Of a stretch of DNA of 64,000 nt, positions 16,366 to 25,141 are shown one piece after another (within the stretch, counting starts at the first letter, position 1; every line of letters begins with the position of its first letter). A program made the position numbers and the translations under genes. Below the pieces are notes generated by a model. That model saw only the letters and a list, made by a program, of their open reading frames with translations, searched no databases and was not told where the DNA came from. Source of the stretch: Flavobacterium quisquiliarum (lineage in GTDB: Bacteria > Bacteroidota > Bacteroidia > Flavobacteriales > Flavobacteriaceae); the NCBI RefSeq assembly GCF_019308285.1, contig NZ_WWEM01000031.1, positions 529,867 through 593,866 of the forward strand, read 5' to 3'.

Positions 16366-16400
16366 AAAAAGGCTGTCTCAAAAATCGAAACAGCCTTTTT
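16366..16400. terminator. Bidirectional terminator hairpin
   Basis: AAAAAGGCTGT (16366-16376) pairs with ACAGCCTTTTT (16390-16400), with T-runs on both strands. It sits between amt and the leftward dsbD-like gene and would stop transcription from either side. Confidence 0.75.
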
Positions 16401-16465
16401 ATTTGAATTAATTTTAACCCCCAAAGAAAAATTAATTTGTGAGAATCCGCTTTTAAAGCTCAAAA

Positions 16466-16493
16466 TTCTTAATTCTTAATTCTTAATTCTTAA
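16466..16493. repeat. Tandem heptamer TTCTTAA, four copies
   Basis: Four exact tandem copies of the 7-mer TTCTTAA, plus a partial fifth, lie just downstream of the dsbD-like stop codon. Such short tandem arrays change copy number by slippage. Confidence 0.8.
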
Positions 16494-16505
16494 TTCTAAA
16501 AACAA

Positions 16506-18593
16506 TTATTTAAAATTCGAAATTCCTTCTTTCAGCCATTGCAAATATTCTTCTGTACTAACGTAGCTGATTGTTGGTTTAGTATTATTTAAATTATTTC
16601 CTTCTAAATCTGTAATTACATACAAAGGTTGTGTATTCGTTTTATATTTAGAAATCATGAAATCTGTCCATTTATCTCCTGCTGTAATGATTTTATCTCC
16701 TGCAGCTGTAGTAAATTGTTCTTCTTTTGGAAGCTCACGTTTATCATCAACATAAAGCGAAATTAAAACAACATCATTTTTAAGAATTGGCAAAACCTCT
16801 GGTTCCGACCAAACATTGTTTTCCATCTTTCTGCAATTCACACAAGCATATCCTGTAAAATCTAACATGATTGGTTTTTTAATTTCTTTTGCATAAGCCA
16901 AACCATCTTCGTAATCATGGAAAACCATAATTCCGTGTGGCCCTAATTCTGCTCCTGCCGGTAAACCTTTTGGATCTGCATTTACCGTAGCATGACCTGA
17001 TCCTCCAACCCCAAAAGGACTTTCGCTATATTGCGGTGGCGGCGGGAAAGCGCTGATTAATTTCAAAGGTGCTCCCCAAAGTCCCGGAATTAAATACATT
17101 GTAAATACTAAAGTTAGCAATCCTAAATACAATCTTCCTACTGAAATATGATTTGTTGGACTATCATGAGGCAATGTAATTTTTCCGAATAAATATAAAG
17201 TCAGTGCTCCAAAAATAGCAATCCAGATTGCAATGAAAACTTCTCTTTCTAAAAAGTGTAACTGTAAAACCAAATCGGCATTTGATAAAAATTTAAAAGC
17301 TAAAGCCAATTCTAAAAATCCTAAAACTACTTTTACAGTATTTAACCAACCTCCTGATTTTGGTAATGAATTCAACCAGCCTGGGAACATTGCAAACAAC
17401 ATAAATGGAAGTGCTAATGCAGATGAAAATCCTAGCATTCCAACAACTGGTGCAATCCCTCCGTTTGAAGCTGCTTCAACTAATAATGTTCCAACAATTG
17501 GTCCTGTACAAGAAAAGGATACAATTGCCAAAGCTAAAGCCATAAACAATATTCCAATTATTCCGCCTTTATCAGCTTGTTGATCCGCTTTATTTGCCCA
17601 AGAATTCGGAAGCATAATTTCGAAAGCCCCCAAGAATGAAGTCGCAAAAATGATTAGAATTACAAAGAAAATCAAATTAAACCAAACATCTGTAGACAAA
17701 GCATTTAAAGCATCTGCACCGAATATTTTGGTTACAATCAAACCTAAAATTACATAGATAGCAATAATTGAAAGTCCATAAAAAATAGCATTTCTAATTC
17801 CTTTTGCTCTGCTTTTACTTTGTTTAGTAAAGAAACTTACCGTCATAGGAATCATTGGGAAAACACATGGTGTTAACAATGCTGCGAATCCTGATAAAAA
17901 TGCTATAAAGAATATTGACCATAAACTTCTTGCAGGAGCCTGTTCAGGAGCTTCTTTAGCCGCAACATCACTCTTCACTTCTTTTACATCGCTTTTTGCA
18001 ATCTCTTCTGCAACTGGTTTTACAGTATCTACTGCAATTCCAACCGTTTTGGTTTCGTCTAGTTTATCCTCTTTTACAACTGGAATATCTTCCACTTTAA
18101 AAGTCGATGGAATCGCAATAGAGAATTTCTTGCTTGAATTGATACAAACTTCTTTACAAACCTGAAAATCAAAATCTACATCAACTGTTTTTAAGTTTGG
18201 ATTAATGATTTTTATTTCCTGCTCTACATGGGCTTTTCCTTCAAAATAAGTTTCATCTACACCAAACACATCGTTAAAAGAGGTTTTTGTTTTTCCTTCC
18301 TTCGCTTTTCCCACTAACTCGTAATTTCCTTTTTGATTTTTAAAAGTAATTTCCAAAGCAAGAGGCCCGCCTTCTGGAGTAAATTGTGAATACATATGCC
18401 AGTCTTTTTCGATAACTGCATCAAAAATTAATATGGCATTATTCCCTTTCTTTTCAATTTTAGATGTCCATTTTACCGGTTCTAATATTTGAGCGTTAGT
18501 ATTTGCAAAAGCAAAGAAAAACAAGAAAAGTAAAATAGTTTTAGTCCAAACGTTTTTAAACTGATTGTCCCTTAGAGTTTGAGTAAAGTTCAT
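16506..18593 (-). CDS. dsbD: DsbD-type thiol:disulfide interchange protein
   Basis: The 695-residue protein is built as in DsbD. After a signal segment comes a periplasmic N-terminal domain with a CKEVC pair (about 145). A multi-helix membrane domain (about 225-510) begins with LLTPCVFPMIPMTVSFF and contains SCTGPIVG. A C-terminal thioredoxin-like domain has the active-site pair Cys584 and Cys587 (CVNC). It should carry electrons from cytoplasmic thioredoxin to periplasmic reductases or c-type cytochrome maturation. Its ATG overlaps the tilS stop (TAATG), so it is translated from the same mRNA. Confidence 0.9.
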   Translation of the reverse strand: MNFTQTLRDNQFKNVWTKTILLFLFFFAFANTNAQILEPVKWTSKIEKKGNNAILIFDAVIEKDWHMYSQFTPEGGPLALEITFKNQKGNYELVGKAKEGKTKTSFNDVFGVDETYFEGKAHVEQEIKIINPNLKTVDVDFDFQVCKEVCINSSKKFSIAIPSTFKVEDIPVVKEDKLDETKTVGIAVDTVKPVAEEIAKSDVKEVKSDVAAKEAPEQAPARSLWSIFFIAFLSGFAALLTPCVFPMIPMTVSFFTKQSKSRAKGIRNAIFYGLSIIAIYVILGLIVTKIFGADALNALSTDVWFNLIFFVILIIFATSFLGAFEIMLPNSWANKADQQADKGGIIGILFMALALAIVSFSCTGPIVGTLLVEAASNGGIAPVVGMLGFSSALALPFMLFAMFPGWLNSLPKSGGWLNTVKVVLGFLELALAFKFLSNADLVLQLHFLEREVFIAIWIAIFGALTLYLFGKITLPHDSPTNHISVGRLYLGLLTLVFTMYLIPGLWGAPLKLISAFPPPPQYSESPFGVGGSGHATVNADPKGLPAGAELGPHGIMVFHDYEDGLAYAKEIKKPIMLDFTGYACVNCRKMENNVWSEPEVLPILKNDVVLISLYVDDKRELPKEEQFTTAAGDKIITAGDKWTDFMISKYKTNTQPLYVITDLEGNNLNNTKPTISYVSTEEYLQWLKEGISNFK

Positions 18594-19903
18594 TATTGCA
18601 ATTCTATTTTTAGTATATTATTTGTGGTTTTCTTTATTTTAAAACGTTCATCTTGTCTCATTCCAACAACCCAAATTATTTGATCATCAGAACATAAAAT
18701 CCATGTTTTTTCCTTTTCAATCCTTGAAAGTTTTTCATCCTTAAAAAACTTACTTATTTTTTTAGATTTCCCATTCATTCCAAAGGGCTGAAAAACATCG
18801 CCTTCTTTCCATTTACGCAATATTAAAGGATACTGGATTTTATCGGCATCGACAAATATAACCTTATTTGAATCTAATGTTATGTGACTAACGTTACAAA
18901 GAGACATTTTTAAGGGAAAATTAACTTCTGTATCGTTTTCATTAATTTGATATTCAGCTTTTTCTGATGTTTCAGAAAACGGACTTAAAATTAATGCTTC
19001 TCTATTTTTCAACAACCTGAATTCTCCCGAAAAGATTTGTTTTCCCGACTGTCCTTCGACTAAATCATAAATGTCTTTCCAAGCAGAAAAACCAAATTCA
19101 TTTAACCATTGATACAAATAAGATTTATAATTGGGAAGCTTTTTTAATTGATTTAAGTCAAAATGAATATCCTCTTCTGCTTCTTTTGCCACCTGCTGAT
19201 AAATCATAATTGAAGCATCTTCCACCATTTCTTTTGACTCTTGAAGAAACGATTGTGTTTTTTGAAAAGCATCTAAAAAGTTAGGATTGATTTCTTTCAA
19301 AACGGGAATCAAATTATGACGAATCTTATTTCTTAAATATTTTGTTGAAGCATTACTGCTATCTTCACGCCATTCGATTTCATTTTCTTCTGCATATTTC
19401 AAGATTTCATCTCTAGAAAACGGCAGAATCGGCCGAATGATTTTATCGTTTTGTTCTGGAATTCCAGTTAAACCTTCAAGACCCGTTCCGCGTGTCAGAT
19501 TGATTATAAAAGTTTCAAGATTATCATCGGCATGATGAGCGGTTAAAATATAATCGAAGTTTTTTTCTTCTAACATTTCATAAAACCAGCTATAACGAAG
19601 TTCTCTTGCTGCAACCTGTGTTGAAAGTTTATAATCTTTAGCAAAAGCTTCTGTATCGAAATGTGTGGTAAAAATTGGAATATTATTTTGTTCGCAATAG
19701 TTTTGAATGAATTCCTTATCTCCAAAACTTTCCAATCCGCGAAGCTGAAAATTACAATGCAAAACCGCAATTTCATAAGGCAGTTGATGCAACAAATGCA
19801 GTAAAACCATACTATCTAATCCACCGCTGACCGCCAGAAAAAGCTTCTTTTCTGCTAGAAAAGGAAATTTAGAGACTATATGATTCTGAAATTTTGAAAA
19901 CAT
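18593..19903 (-). CDS. tilS: tRNA(Ile)-lysidine synthase
   Basis: The 436-residue product has the N-type ATP-pyrophosphatase loop SGGLDS at residues 26-31 and the TAHHADDNLETFIINLTRGTGL block. It also has the RNKIRHNLIPVL motif and a C-terminal TilS domain ending with KFFKDEKLSRIEKEKTWIL. It converts the wobble cytidine of tRNA-Ile(CAU) to lysidine, which is essential for AUA decoding. I chose the ATG at 19903 (MFSKFQNH) rather than one 25 codons upstream, because the upstream extension is not family-like. It is coupled to the dsbD-like gene by a one-base stop/start overlap. Confidence 0.93.
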   Translation of the reverse strand: MFSKFQNHIVSKFPFLAEKKLFLAVSGGLDSMVLLHLLHQLPYEIAVLHCNFQLRGLESFGDKEFIQNYCEQNNIPIFTTHFDTEAFAKDYKLSTQVAARELRYSWFYEMLEEKNFDYILTAHHADDNLETFIINLTRGTGLEGLTGIPEQNDKIIRPILPFSRDEILKYAEENEIEWREDSSNASTKYLRNKIRHNLIPVLKEINPNFLDAFQKTQSFLQESKEMVEDASIMIYQQVAKEAEEDIHFDLNQLKKLPNYKSYLYQWLNEFGFSAWKDIYDLVEGQSGKQIFSGEFRLLKNREALILSPFSETSEKAEYQINENDTEVNFPLKMSLCNVSHITLDSNKVIFVDADKIQYPLILRKWKEGDVFQPFGMNGKSKKISKFFKDEKLSRIEKEKTWILCSDDQIIWVVGMRQDERFKIKKTTNNILKIELQ

Positions 19904-19957
19904 TCGATAAAAGTAAAAAATTAAATTCGATCTATTTTTAAATGAAATGTTAAGCGT

Positions 19958-20060
19958 TTTTTTTCGCCACAAATTCACGAATTATTTTGATAATCTTTGA
20001 GAATAAAAATTCGTGGCTTCAGCGATAGCGAACAGGCGAAGCTAATTCGTGGCGGAAAAA
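19958..20060. repeat. Dispersed CGCCACAAATTCACGAATT inverted-repeat element
   Basis: The left arm TTTTTTTCGCCAC with CACGAATT is matched on the right by two AATTCGTGGC copies, the second in AATTCGTGGCGGAAAAAA. It fills the gap between pabB and tilS. Related elements occur at about 29,908-29,985 and 34,523-34,627, forming one repeat family of the window. Confidence 0.65.
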
Positions 20061-20061
20061 A

Positions 20062-21348
20062 TTACTGTAAAACCTCGTGCATTGCTTTAGCTTTCAGTAG
20101 ACATTCTTCATATTCCTTTTCAGGAACTGATTGTGCTGTTATGGCACTTCCAACCGAAAAGGAAACATACTTATTTTCTTGATTGTATAAAATACTTCTG
20201 ATTACTACATTGAAATCAAAATCTCCTTCTGGTGTAAAATATCCAACTGCACCGCTGTATAAGCCTCTTTTAGTTTCTTCTAAATTTTCTACAATCTGCA
20301 TTACTGAGATTTTAGGCGCTCCGGTCATGCTTCCCATAGGAAAAGTTGTTCTTAAAGCGTCTACTGCCGAATATTGAAAATCTAATTTTGAAGTCACAGT
20401 AGAAATCATTTGATGCACCTGCAGAAACGAATAAATACCGCAAAGCTCTTCTACTTCTACTGAACCTTTTTGAGCTGTATGTGACAAATCATTTCGAACT
20501 AAATCGGTTATCATGATATTTTCGGCACGTTCTTTTTCGTCTGAAACTAAAATTGATTTTGATTTTTCATCTTCAATTGGATCTTCAAAACGCTTTGAAG
20601 TTCCTTTGATTGGCTGAGAAATAATTTTATCTCCTAATTTCTTCAAATAACGTTCAGGGGAAGCTGAAAGTAAATACTGTTTGTAATTTTTAAAGAAAGC
20701 CGAAAAAGGTGCTTTTGAAATTTCATTCAGTTTTTGGAATTTCTCCAGCGGATTTATAATGGCATTTTCAGCATAAAATTCCATGCAGAAATTAGCTTCG
20801 TACATATCTCCCATATGAATATGTTCCAGCATTTTATTTACTTTCTCAATATATAAATCTTTAGAAATACGCTGTTGCACTTCGACTCCGCTCAGTGTGA
20901 CAAATGTTTCATCTTGAATTTTTATAATTTCTTCAAAATCTTCTTCAAGTTCATCATCACAAAGCATTAAATATAGAACTTCAAGCTGATTTCCCTTTAG
21001 AATAAAAATCTTTTTAGGCTGGAAGAAAAACAAATCAGGAAAATGTAATCCGTCAAGATTATTAGATTGAAGATTTTCGATATCGTTTTTAAGATCATAA
21101 GAAAGATATCCAAAAAGCCAGTCTTTTGTGTTTTGCTGATATTGCTTTAAATCTTCAAAAGCATTATAATAGTCTGTTTTTAAAGACGTAAAAGCATCAA
21201 CTGCCAATAAACAATCAAAACTAGAATATTGCTGTGGATAGGAATTACTATCTAAAAAAACGACTTCTCGAAACTGCTGTGCCCAATTTAAAAGCTGTTC
21301 TTTAAACAGTTCGGGATTGGTAATATTTTTATGGATGGATACTCTCAA
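20062..21348 (-). CDS. pabB: Chorismate-binding enzyme, PabB-like (aminodeoxychorismate synthase component I)
   Basis: About 428 residues long. The C-terminal two thirds is a chorismate-binding domain with FSAFFKNYKQYLLSASPERY, QPIKGTSKR, TDLVRNDLSH, GSMTGAPKI and YSGAVGYF. With a glutamine amidotransferase it would make 4-amino-4-deoxychorismate for folate. Length and sequence fit PabB better than TrpE, but this is not certain. No ATG is available; I take the TTG at 21348, which gives MRVSIHKN, over a TTG at 21372. An intergenic-type repeat is embedded in frame at 20879-20902. Confidence 0.75.
   Translation of the reverse strand: MRVSIHKNITNPELFKEQLLNWAQQFREVVFLDSNSYPQQYSSFDCLLAVDAFTSLKTDYYNAFEDLKQYQQNTKDWLFGYLSYDLKNDIENLQSNNLDGLHFPDLFFFQPKKIFILKGNQLEVLYLMLCDDELEEDFEEIIKIQDETFVTLSGVEVQQRISKDLYIEKVNKMLEHIHMGDMYEANFCMEFYAENAIINPLEKFQKLNEISKAPFSAFFKNYKQYLLSASPERYLKKLGDKIISQPIKGTSKRFEDPIEDEKSKSILVSDEKERAENIMITDLVRNDLSHTAQKGSVEVEELCGIYSFLQVHQMISTVTSKLDFQYSAVDALRTTFPMGSMTGAPKISVMQIVENLEETKRGLYSGAVGYFTPEGDFDFNVVIRSILYNQENKYVSFSVGSAITAQSVPEKEYEECLLKAKAMHEVLQ
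20879..20902. repeat. Dispersed intergenic-type repeat captured in pabB
   Basis: The stretch containing TTCGACTCCGCTCAGTGTGA looks like the short repeat that is abundant between genes in Flavobacteriaceae, as I recall it. Here it lies inside pabB and is translated in frame as VTLSGVEV, in the linker between the N-terminal part and the chorismate-binding domain. Confidence 0.5.
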
Positions 21349-21649
21349 AAACGAATAAATTTTAAACTTCAAAATTACGACAAAAATCTGTTATTAGAAG
21401 TCGACACAAAAAATATTGAAAGAACCAAAACAACACAACAAAACTGTTAAAAAGAGCACTCTTTAATAAGAAAAAATTCGTTATATTTGATATACAATTA
21501 GATTAATACCAAAATTAACTTAATTTGATTGTAAAATTCTTAAAAACAGACCGCAAAAAGTATAATTTGTGATTCTAATTTGAGATTTTAATTTGCATCT
21601 TTTCCAATAACTTAATTATATTTTTTAACCTTAAAAAATCCTAAGTAAT

Positions 21650-22024
21650 ATGAAAATTGCCACCATTATTGTCCGTGTTTTAATTGGTCTTTTGTTGCTT
21701 TTTGCATCGATCAGTTATTTTTTCCATCTTATGCCCGAACCGGAAACCACCGGAAATTTCAAAGCCTTTAATGTTGGTTTAATGGCTGCGACATATTTAA
21801 TGCCTCTAGCAAAATCAGTAGAATTACTTTGCGGACTTGCCTTCGTCAGCGGTCGTTTTGTAACTCTTGCCAATATTCTGATTTTACCTATCACAATCAA
21901 TATCCTTTTTATCAATTATTTTTTAGCCCCAGAAGGTCTTCCTATTGCGGTTCTGCTCTTCATAGGCAATATATTTTTGATATATAGATATTGGGATAAT
22001 TATAAAAGTGTTTTTACACCTTGA
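21650..22024 (+). CDS. DoxX-like small membrane protein
   Basis: The 124-residue protein has four predicted membrane helices. The first is at residues 3-25 (IIVRVLIGLLLLFASISYFF), and the middle contains a SVELLCGLAFVSGRFVTLANI block, as in DoxX/SURF4-like proteins. The family is linked to thiosulfate oxidation in Acidianus and to redox homeostasis elsewhere, but the role here is unknown. It stands alone and ends at a long bidirectional terminator. Confidence 0.65.
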   Translation: MKIATIIVRVLIGLLLLFASISYFFHLMPEPETTGNFKAFNVGLMAATYLMPLAKSVELLCGLAFVSGRFVTLANILILPITINILFINYFLAPEGLPIAVLLFIGNIFLIYRYWDNYKSVFTP

Positions 22025-22041
22025 TTTAAATCATTTCAAAA

Positions 22042-22085
22042 AAACAATAAACCCGACAGTTAAAGAGCTGTCGGGTTTATTGTTT
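22042..22085. terminator. Long bidirectional terminator
   Basis: An 18-bp perfect stem (22042-22059 with 22068-22085) contains ACCCGACAG and CTGTCGGGT, with A and T flanks on both sides. It overlaps the lipocalin stop codon and serves both convergent genes. Confidence 0.85.
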
Positions 22086-22629
22086 AATGTGCTTTATCGT
22101 GTTTTACCCAGACCAAATTAGATACATTGTATCCTATTTCCTGAGCTTTAATTAAAAAATCAGCTTTTATGCTTTCTGGCATTGTAGTTTCTCTGGAGAG
22201 TATCCACATGTAATCTAAACTTTTTCCAGCAACAAGAGCATATTTGTAATCATCGTCTACTGCGATTACATTGTATCCAGAATAAAAAGGACCAAAAAAT
22301 GAGACCTTAAGCATACCAATATTGTCTTTTTTGACAAATCTAGCTTTCCCGATGCTTTGTTCCCATTTGTCTTTTTTGACATTATAGCCCTTATTATCGA
22401 CTTTTATGGTTCCATTCTCGTTAAGAGAATATTCGGCAGTAACATTATCTAAATCTCTTTCCCATTTGTAATCTAACCTTGCTATTTCGTACCATCTGCC
22501 TAAATATTTGGCTTTGTCAAAATCAACAACTGCTGTTGCATTTTTAGGAATAGTCGCACCACTGCAGGAATACAATATGAAAGCGATTGTTGCTCCAAGT
22601 AAAACAGGAGCTATATATTTATTTTTCAT
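22084..22629 (-). CDS. blc: Outer-membrane lipocalin (Blc-like lipoprotein)
   Basis: The 181-residue product has a lipoprotein signal ending in LYSC (Cys22) and the lipocalin signature GRWYEIARLDYKWERDL at residues 44-60. Further blocks are GKARFVKKDNIGMLKVSFFGPFY, YALVAGKSLDYMWILSRE and the final QEIGYNVSNLVWV. Bacterial Blc proteins bind lipids such as lysophospholipids at the outer membrane. The gene is monocistronic, flanked by terminators on both sides. Confidence 0.88.
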   Translation of the reverse strand: MKNKYIAPVLLGATIAFILYSCSGATIPKNATAVVDFDKAKYLGRWYEIARLDYKWERDLDNVTAEYSLNENGTIKVDNKGYNVKKDKWEQSIGKARFVKKDNIGMLKVSFFGPFYSGYNVIAVDDDYKYALVAGKSLDYMWILSRETTMPESIKADFLIKAQEIGYNVSNLVWVKHDKAH

Positions 22630-22737
22630 GATGTAATCTTTTTATTATCATAAAGATAACATCAGAATGTTACATCTAATTTACAAAATTTTTATTCAAG
22701 TTTATATTTTTCAAGCATTAAATTTAGTTCAAAATAA

Positions 22738-22768
22738 AAACCCCGTTAGATATTAATTAACGGGGTTT
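22738..22768. terminator. Terminator downstream of lpdA
   Basis: AAACCCCGTTA (22738-22748) pairs with TAACGGGGTTT (22758-22768), with A/T-rich flanks. It follows the lpdA stop on the minus strand. Confidence 0.75.
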
Positions 22769-22789
22769 AAAAATATTATTAAACGTAAA

Positions 22790-24193
22790 TTATACGTGTA
22801 AAGCTCTATTTTCAGTTGCTGCCAATGCTGCTTCTTTTACCGCTTCCGCGAAAGTTGGGTGTGCGTGGCTCATTCTTGAAATATCTTCAGCAGAAGCTTT
22901 GAATTCCATAGCCGTAACTGCTTCAGCAATTAAATCTGCTGTACGAGCACCAATCATGTGAACTCCTAAAACCTCATCTGTTTTTTCGTCAGCCAAGATT
23001 TTTACGAATCCATCTAAATCAGCACTTGCTCTTGCACGTCCTAACGCTTTGAAAGGGAAACTTCCAGATTTGTATTTGACTCCAGCCGCTTTTAATTGCT
23101 CCTCCGTTTGTCCAACTGCAGCAACTTCTGGCCAAGTATAAACTACACCCGGAATCAAGTTATAATCGATATGTGGTTTTTGACCTGCTAAAATTTCAGC
23201 AACCATTACTCCTTCTTCTTCCGCTTTGTGCGCTAACATTGCTCCACGAACAACATCACCAATTGCATAGATATTTGGAACGTTAGTTTGTAAATGATCG
23301 TTTACTTCAACTTGTCCTCTATCAGAGATTTTTACTCCTGCTTTATCAGCGTTTAATCCGTCTGTGTAAGGACGACGACCAACAGAAACTAATGAATAAT
23401 CTCCTTCAAGAGTGATTATTTCTCCTTTTGCATTTTCAGCTTGAACAGTAACTGCGTCACCGTTTCTTTCAACTGATTTTACTTTGTGAGAAACGTAGAA
23501 TTTCATTCCTTGTTTTTTCAATACTTTAGTTAATTCTTTAGAAAGAGAACCGTCCATTCCTGGAATGATTCTATCCATGAATTCTACTACAGAAACCTGA
23601 GCACCTAAACGAAGGTAAACTTGTCCAAGCTCGATTCCGATAACTCCACCACCGATAATAACCAAATGTTTTGGAACTTCTTTTAATGCCAAAGCTTCAG
23701 TAGAAGTGATGATTCTTTCTTTATCAATTTTGATGAATGGTAAAGAAGAAGGTTTTGAACCTGTAGCAATTACAGTATATTTTGCTTCGATAGTTTCAGA
23801 TGTTCCGTCAGCTTTTGCAACAGCAATGTGAGTTGCATCAACGAATGAACCTAAACCATTGAAAACAGTGATTTTATTTTTATCCATTAAATAATTGATT
23901 CCGCCTACAGTTTGATCAACAACAGCTTGTTTGCGGGCAATCATTTTCTCTAAATTGATTTTTACATCGCCAGAAACTTCGATTCCGTGATCTGCGAAAT
24001 GAGCAATTTCAGCATAATGATGAGAAGATGATAATAATGCTTTTGAAGGGATACAACCTACGTTAAGGCAAGTTCCGCCTAATGAATTATATTTTTCTAC
24101 AATTGCAGTTTTGAAACCTAATTGTGCGCAACGAATTGCTGATACATATCCTCCAGGACCTGAACCTATAATGACTACGTCAAATGAACTCAT
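22790..24193 (-). CDS. lpdA: Dihydrolipoyl dehydrogenase
   Basis: The 467-residue product is a pyridine nucleotide-disulfide oxidoreductase with FAD-binding GSGPGGYVSAIRCA and the redox-active disulfide Cys42/Cys47 (GGTCLNVGC). It has the NAD-binding GGGVIGIELG, the second FAD block TNVPNIYAIGDV and the C-terminal interface SHAHPTFAEAVKEA with the catalytic His-Glu pair. It is the E3 component of pyruvate, 2-oxoglutarate and branched-chain 2-oxoacid dehydrogenases. No E1 or E2 gene is adjacent. Confidence 0.95.
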   Translation of the reverse strand: MSSFDVVIIGSGPGGYVSAIRCAQLGFKTAIVEKYNSLGGTCLNVGCIPSKALLSSSHHYAEIAHFADHGIEVSGDVKINLEKMIARKQAVVDQTVGGINYLMDKNKITVFNGLGSFVDATHIAVAKADGTSETIEAKYTVIATGSKPSSLPFIKIDKERIITSTEALALKEVPKHLVIIGGGVIGIELGQVYLRLGAQVSVVEFMDRIIPGMDGSLSKELTKVLKKQGMKFYVSHKVKSVERNGDAVTVQAENAKGEIITLEGDYSLVSVGRRPYTDGLNADKAGVKISDRGQVEVNDHLQTNVPNIYAIGDVVRGAMLAHKAEEEGVMVAEILAGQKPHIDYNLIPGVVYTWPEVAAVGQTEEQLKAAGVKYKSGSFPFKALGRARASADLDGFVKILADEKTDEVLGVHMIGARTADLIAEAVTAMEFKASAEDISRMSHAHPTFAEAVKEAALAATENRALHV

Positions 24194-24220
24194 AGTATTT
24201 TGTTTTTATTTTAGCGGTTA

Positions 24221-24228
24221 CAAAATTA
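24221..24228 (-). promoter_or_regulatory. Candidate -7 box of lpdA
   Basis: TAATTTTG on the minus strand matches the Bacteroidota TAnnTTTG -7 consensus, 28 bp before the lpdA ATG. No good -33 TTG is seen at the usual distance. Confidence 0.35.
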
Positions 24229-24342
24229 AGCAATAAAGTTCTGTTTAAAGTTTAATTTTCAATGTTTTTTGTGTGAAATTTTGGAGGAAGGCTTTCTGCC
24301 ACGAAGGCTCGAAGACGCGAAGTTTTTTTGTTTTTTTGAATC

Positions 24343-24801
24343 TTAGAAAGAAATTACAGTCGTATTCTTCACTTCACTAATCATAAACATACTTTGTGTA
24401 CTGCCGATATGTTGCAATGAAGTCAGTTTGGTTACTAAGAACTCTCTATACGCTTCCATATCTTTTACTAGAACTTTTAGAATATAATCATAATCACCGC
24501 TTACATGATGGCATTCTAAAACCTCGTTTAGTTTGATGACTTCGCTTTCAAATTTGGTCAAGAATTCTTTGGTGTGTTGAATGAGTTTTAAATGGCAAAA
24601 AACCACAAATCCTTTTTCGATTTTGGATTTATCAACTAAGGCAACGTAGTTTTTTATGATGCCTTCTCGTTCTAGTTTTTTAATTCGTTCGTATACCGCT
24701 GTAACCGAAAGATCCAGTTTTAAGGATAATTCTTTAGTTGTTTTTTTACTATCAGTTTGTAATAAAACTAAGAGCTTTTTATCTGTGGCGTCTAAAGTCA
24801 T
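24343..24801 (-). CDS. Lrp/AsnC-family transcription regulator
   Basis: The 152-residue protein has the AsnC helix-turn-helix at about residues 5-60 (LVLLQTDSKKTTKELSLKLD, LSVTAVYERIKKLEREGII) and a C-terminal RAM ligand-binding domain with LECHHVSGDYDYILKVLV. These regulators sense amino acids. It is divergent from a methionine gamma-lyase-type gene across a 340-bp region, which makes that enzyme its likely target, with methionine or a related amino acid as the likely signal. Confidence 0.88.
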   Translation of the reverse strand: MTLDATDKKLLVLLQTDSKKTTKELSLKLDLSVTAVYERIKKLEREGIIKNYVALVDKSKIEKGFVVFCHLKLIQHTKEFLTKFESEVIKLNEVLECHHVSGDYDYILKVLVKDMEAYREFLVTKLTSLQHIGSTQSMFMISEVKNTTVISF

Positions 24802-25004
24802 GGTTTCTGTTTATAGTTTATAGTTTGTTGTTTTTGGTTTGTTGCTAAGATGAAAGAAAATCTACTAAACTATATTCCTTATATCAAATTTAGATTAAAA
24901 ATCATAAAAAATAAATTTTTATAGTTTTAAAATCTAATTATTCATTTTATAGTTGATTAATTTTCTAATTAGATCTTATTTTGAATAGAATTTCTTTTGA
25001 AAAT

Positions 25005-25092
25005 GAGTGCCCTAGCCCTGATAGAAGTGGAAAGCCTTTTTTACCGGGGTCTGCTCAAAAGATTGAAGCGGATAGCAGGAAATAGCTCCTTA
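25005..25092 (+). ncRNA. Candidate structured leader RNA, probably the Flavo-1 motif
   Basis: The segment contains AGCCCTGATAGAAGTGGAAA, then CCGGGG, then GATTGAAGCGGATAGCAGGA and AGCTCC. I recall this block order from the Flavo-1 structured RNA of Flavobacteria, but this could not be verified. CCC/GGG and AGC/GCT pairings are possible. It ends about 50 bp before the methionine gamma-lyase-type ATG, so it would be in its leader. Its function is unknown. Confidence 0.55.
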
Positions 25093-25141
25093 TCAATAAC
25101 AATTTCAAAAATCAATTTCAATAACAAAAAACTAACTATAA

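Noticed and set aside
16466..16493. CRISPR-like repeat array
   Set aside because: The units are 7 bp without spacers and no cas genes exist in the window.
24960..25140. SAM riboswitch in front of the methionine gamma-lyase-type gene
   Set aside because: No SAM-I or SAM-II core could be recognised; the blocks agree better with the Flavo-1 type motif.
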